The notes under the pieces: model-generated | Told to the model about the DNA's origin: nothing | Seen by the model: only the letters and a program-made list of their open reading frames with translations | The model's database searches: none | NCBI RefSeq assembly: GCF_032854445.1 | Contig: NC_088296.1 | Location: 7,347,966 to 7,411,965, forward strand | Source of the DNA: Liolophura sinensis | Taxonomy: Eukaryota; Mollusca; Polyplacophora; Chitonida; Chitonidae | Length of the DNA stretch: 64,000 nt | Direction of reading: 5' to 3' | In this document: one piece after another, positions 63,923 through 64,000 of the stretch | How positions within the stretch are numbered: position 1 is the first letter of the stretch | Layout: every line of letters begins with the position of its first letter | Position numbers and translations under genes: made by a program

Positions 63923-64000
63923 TCAGGTCATACCAAAGACTTTAAAAATGGTACTTACTGCTGTGTCGCCTGGTGCTCAGCAGTGAGGGGTTAGAGCAAA

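Overview
This is animal nuclear DNA with introns, SINEs and minisatellites. It contains no prokaryotic operons and no viral genes. Two unrelated tRNA-derived SINE families, both of types I associate with molluscs and other lophotrochozoans, occur about 30 times. The best guess is therefore a marine lophotrochozoan, probably a mollusc. This is inference from repeat type and cannot be settled here.

Two genes can be reconstructed exon by exon. (1) A TRIM E3 ubiquitin ligase lies on the + strand (coding 4265-11805; six coding exons; 581 residues: RING, B-box 1, B-box 2, coiled coil, SPRY). Its coiled-coil exons are exactly 96, 231 and 23 nt, the sizes typical of vertebrate TRIM genes. Upstream (about 650-3600) lies a diverged tandem duplication. 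Two of its copies end a conserved block at the same splice-donor motif (GTGTCGACAG then GTAAG), so they look like duplicated alternative 5' untranslated exons. (2) A signal peptide peptidase-like 2 (SPPL2) intramembrane aspartyl protease lies on the - strand (coding 62656-33268; 15 exons; about 557 residues: signal peptide, PA domain, nine-TM protease domain with YD, GFGD and PAL motifs). All exon phases agree except at one 59-nt exon (42844-42902), which is one base short.

Layout: 1-4243 duplicated 5' region of TRIM; 4244-11805 TRIM, whose last intron carries a 2.8-kb minisatellite in two related subfamilies; 11806-14619 probable 3' UTR and intergenic DNA with a hairpin cluster; 14620-22988 seven head-to-tail copies (one partial) of a 1.3-1.4-kb element with a Helitron-like 3' end; 23205-23733 a 64-bp minisatellite; 23734-33267 intergenic repeats (SINEs, two MITE-like inverted-repeat elements, a 41-bp-core minisatellite); 33268-62656 SPPL2; 62657-64000 upstream DNA with a possible MITE and a 22-bp minisatellite.

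The most interesting signal is in SPPL2. At least four exon edges have been copied into long tandem arrays in the adjoining intron, and each unit carries part of the exon plus its splice site: acceptor-side copies at 35030-35690, donor-side copies at 37326-37430, 45453-46812 and 52132-52575, with probable relatives at 51070-52131 and 37780-41766. These arrays put tens of decoy splice sites next to the true ones. The two genes are convergent and show no obvious functional link.
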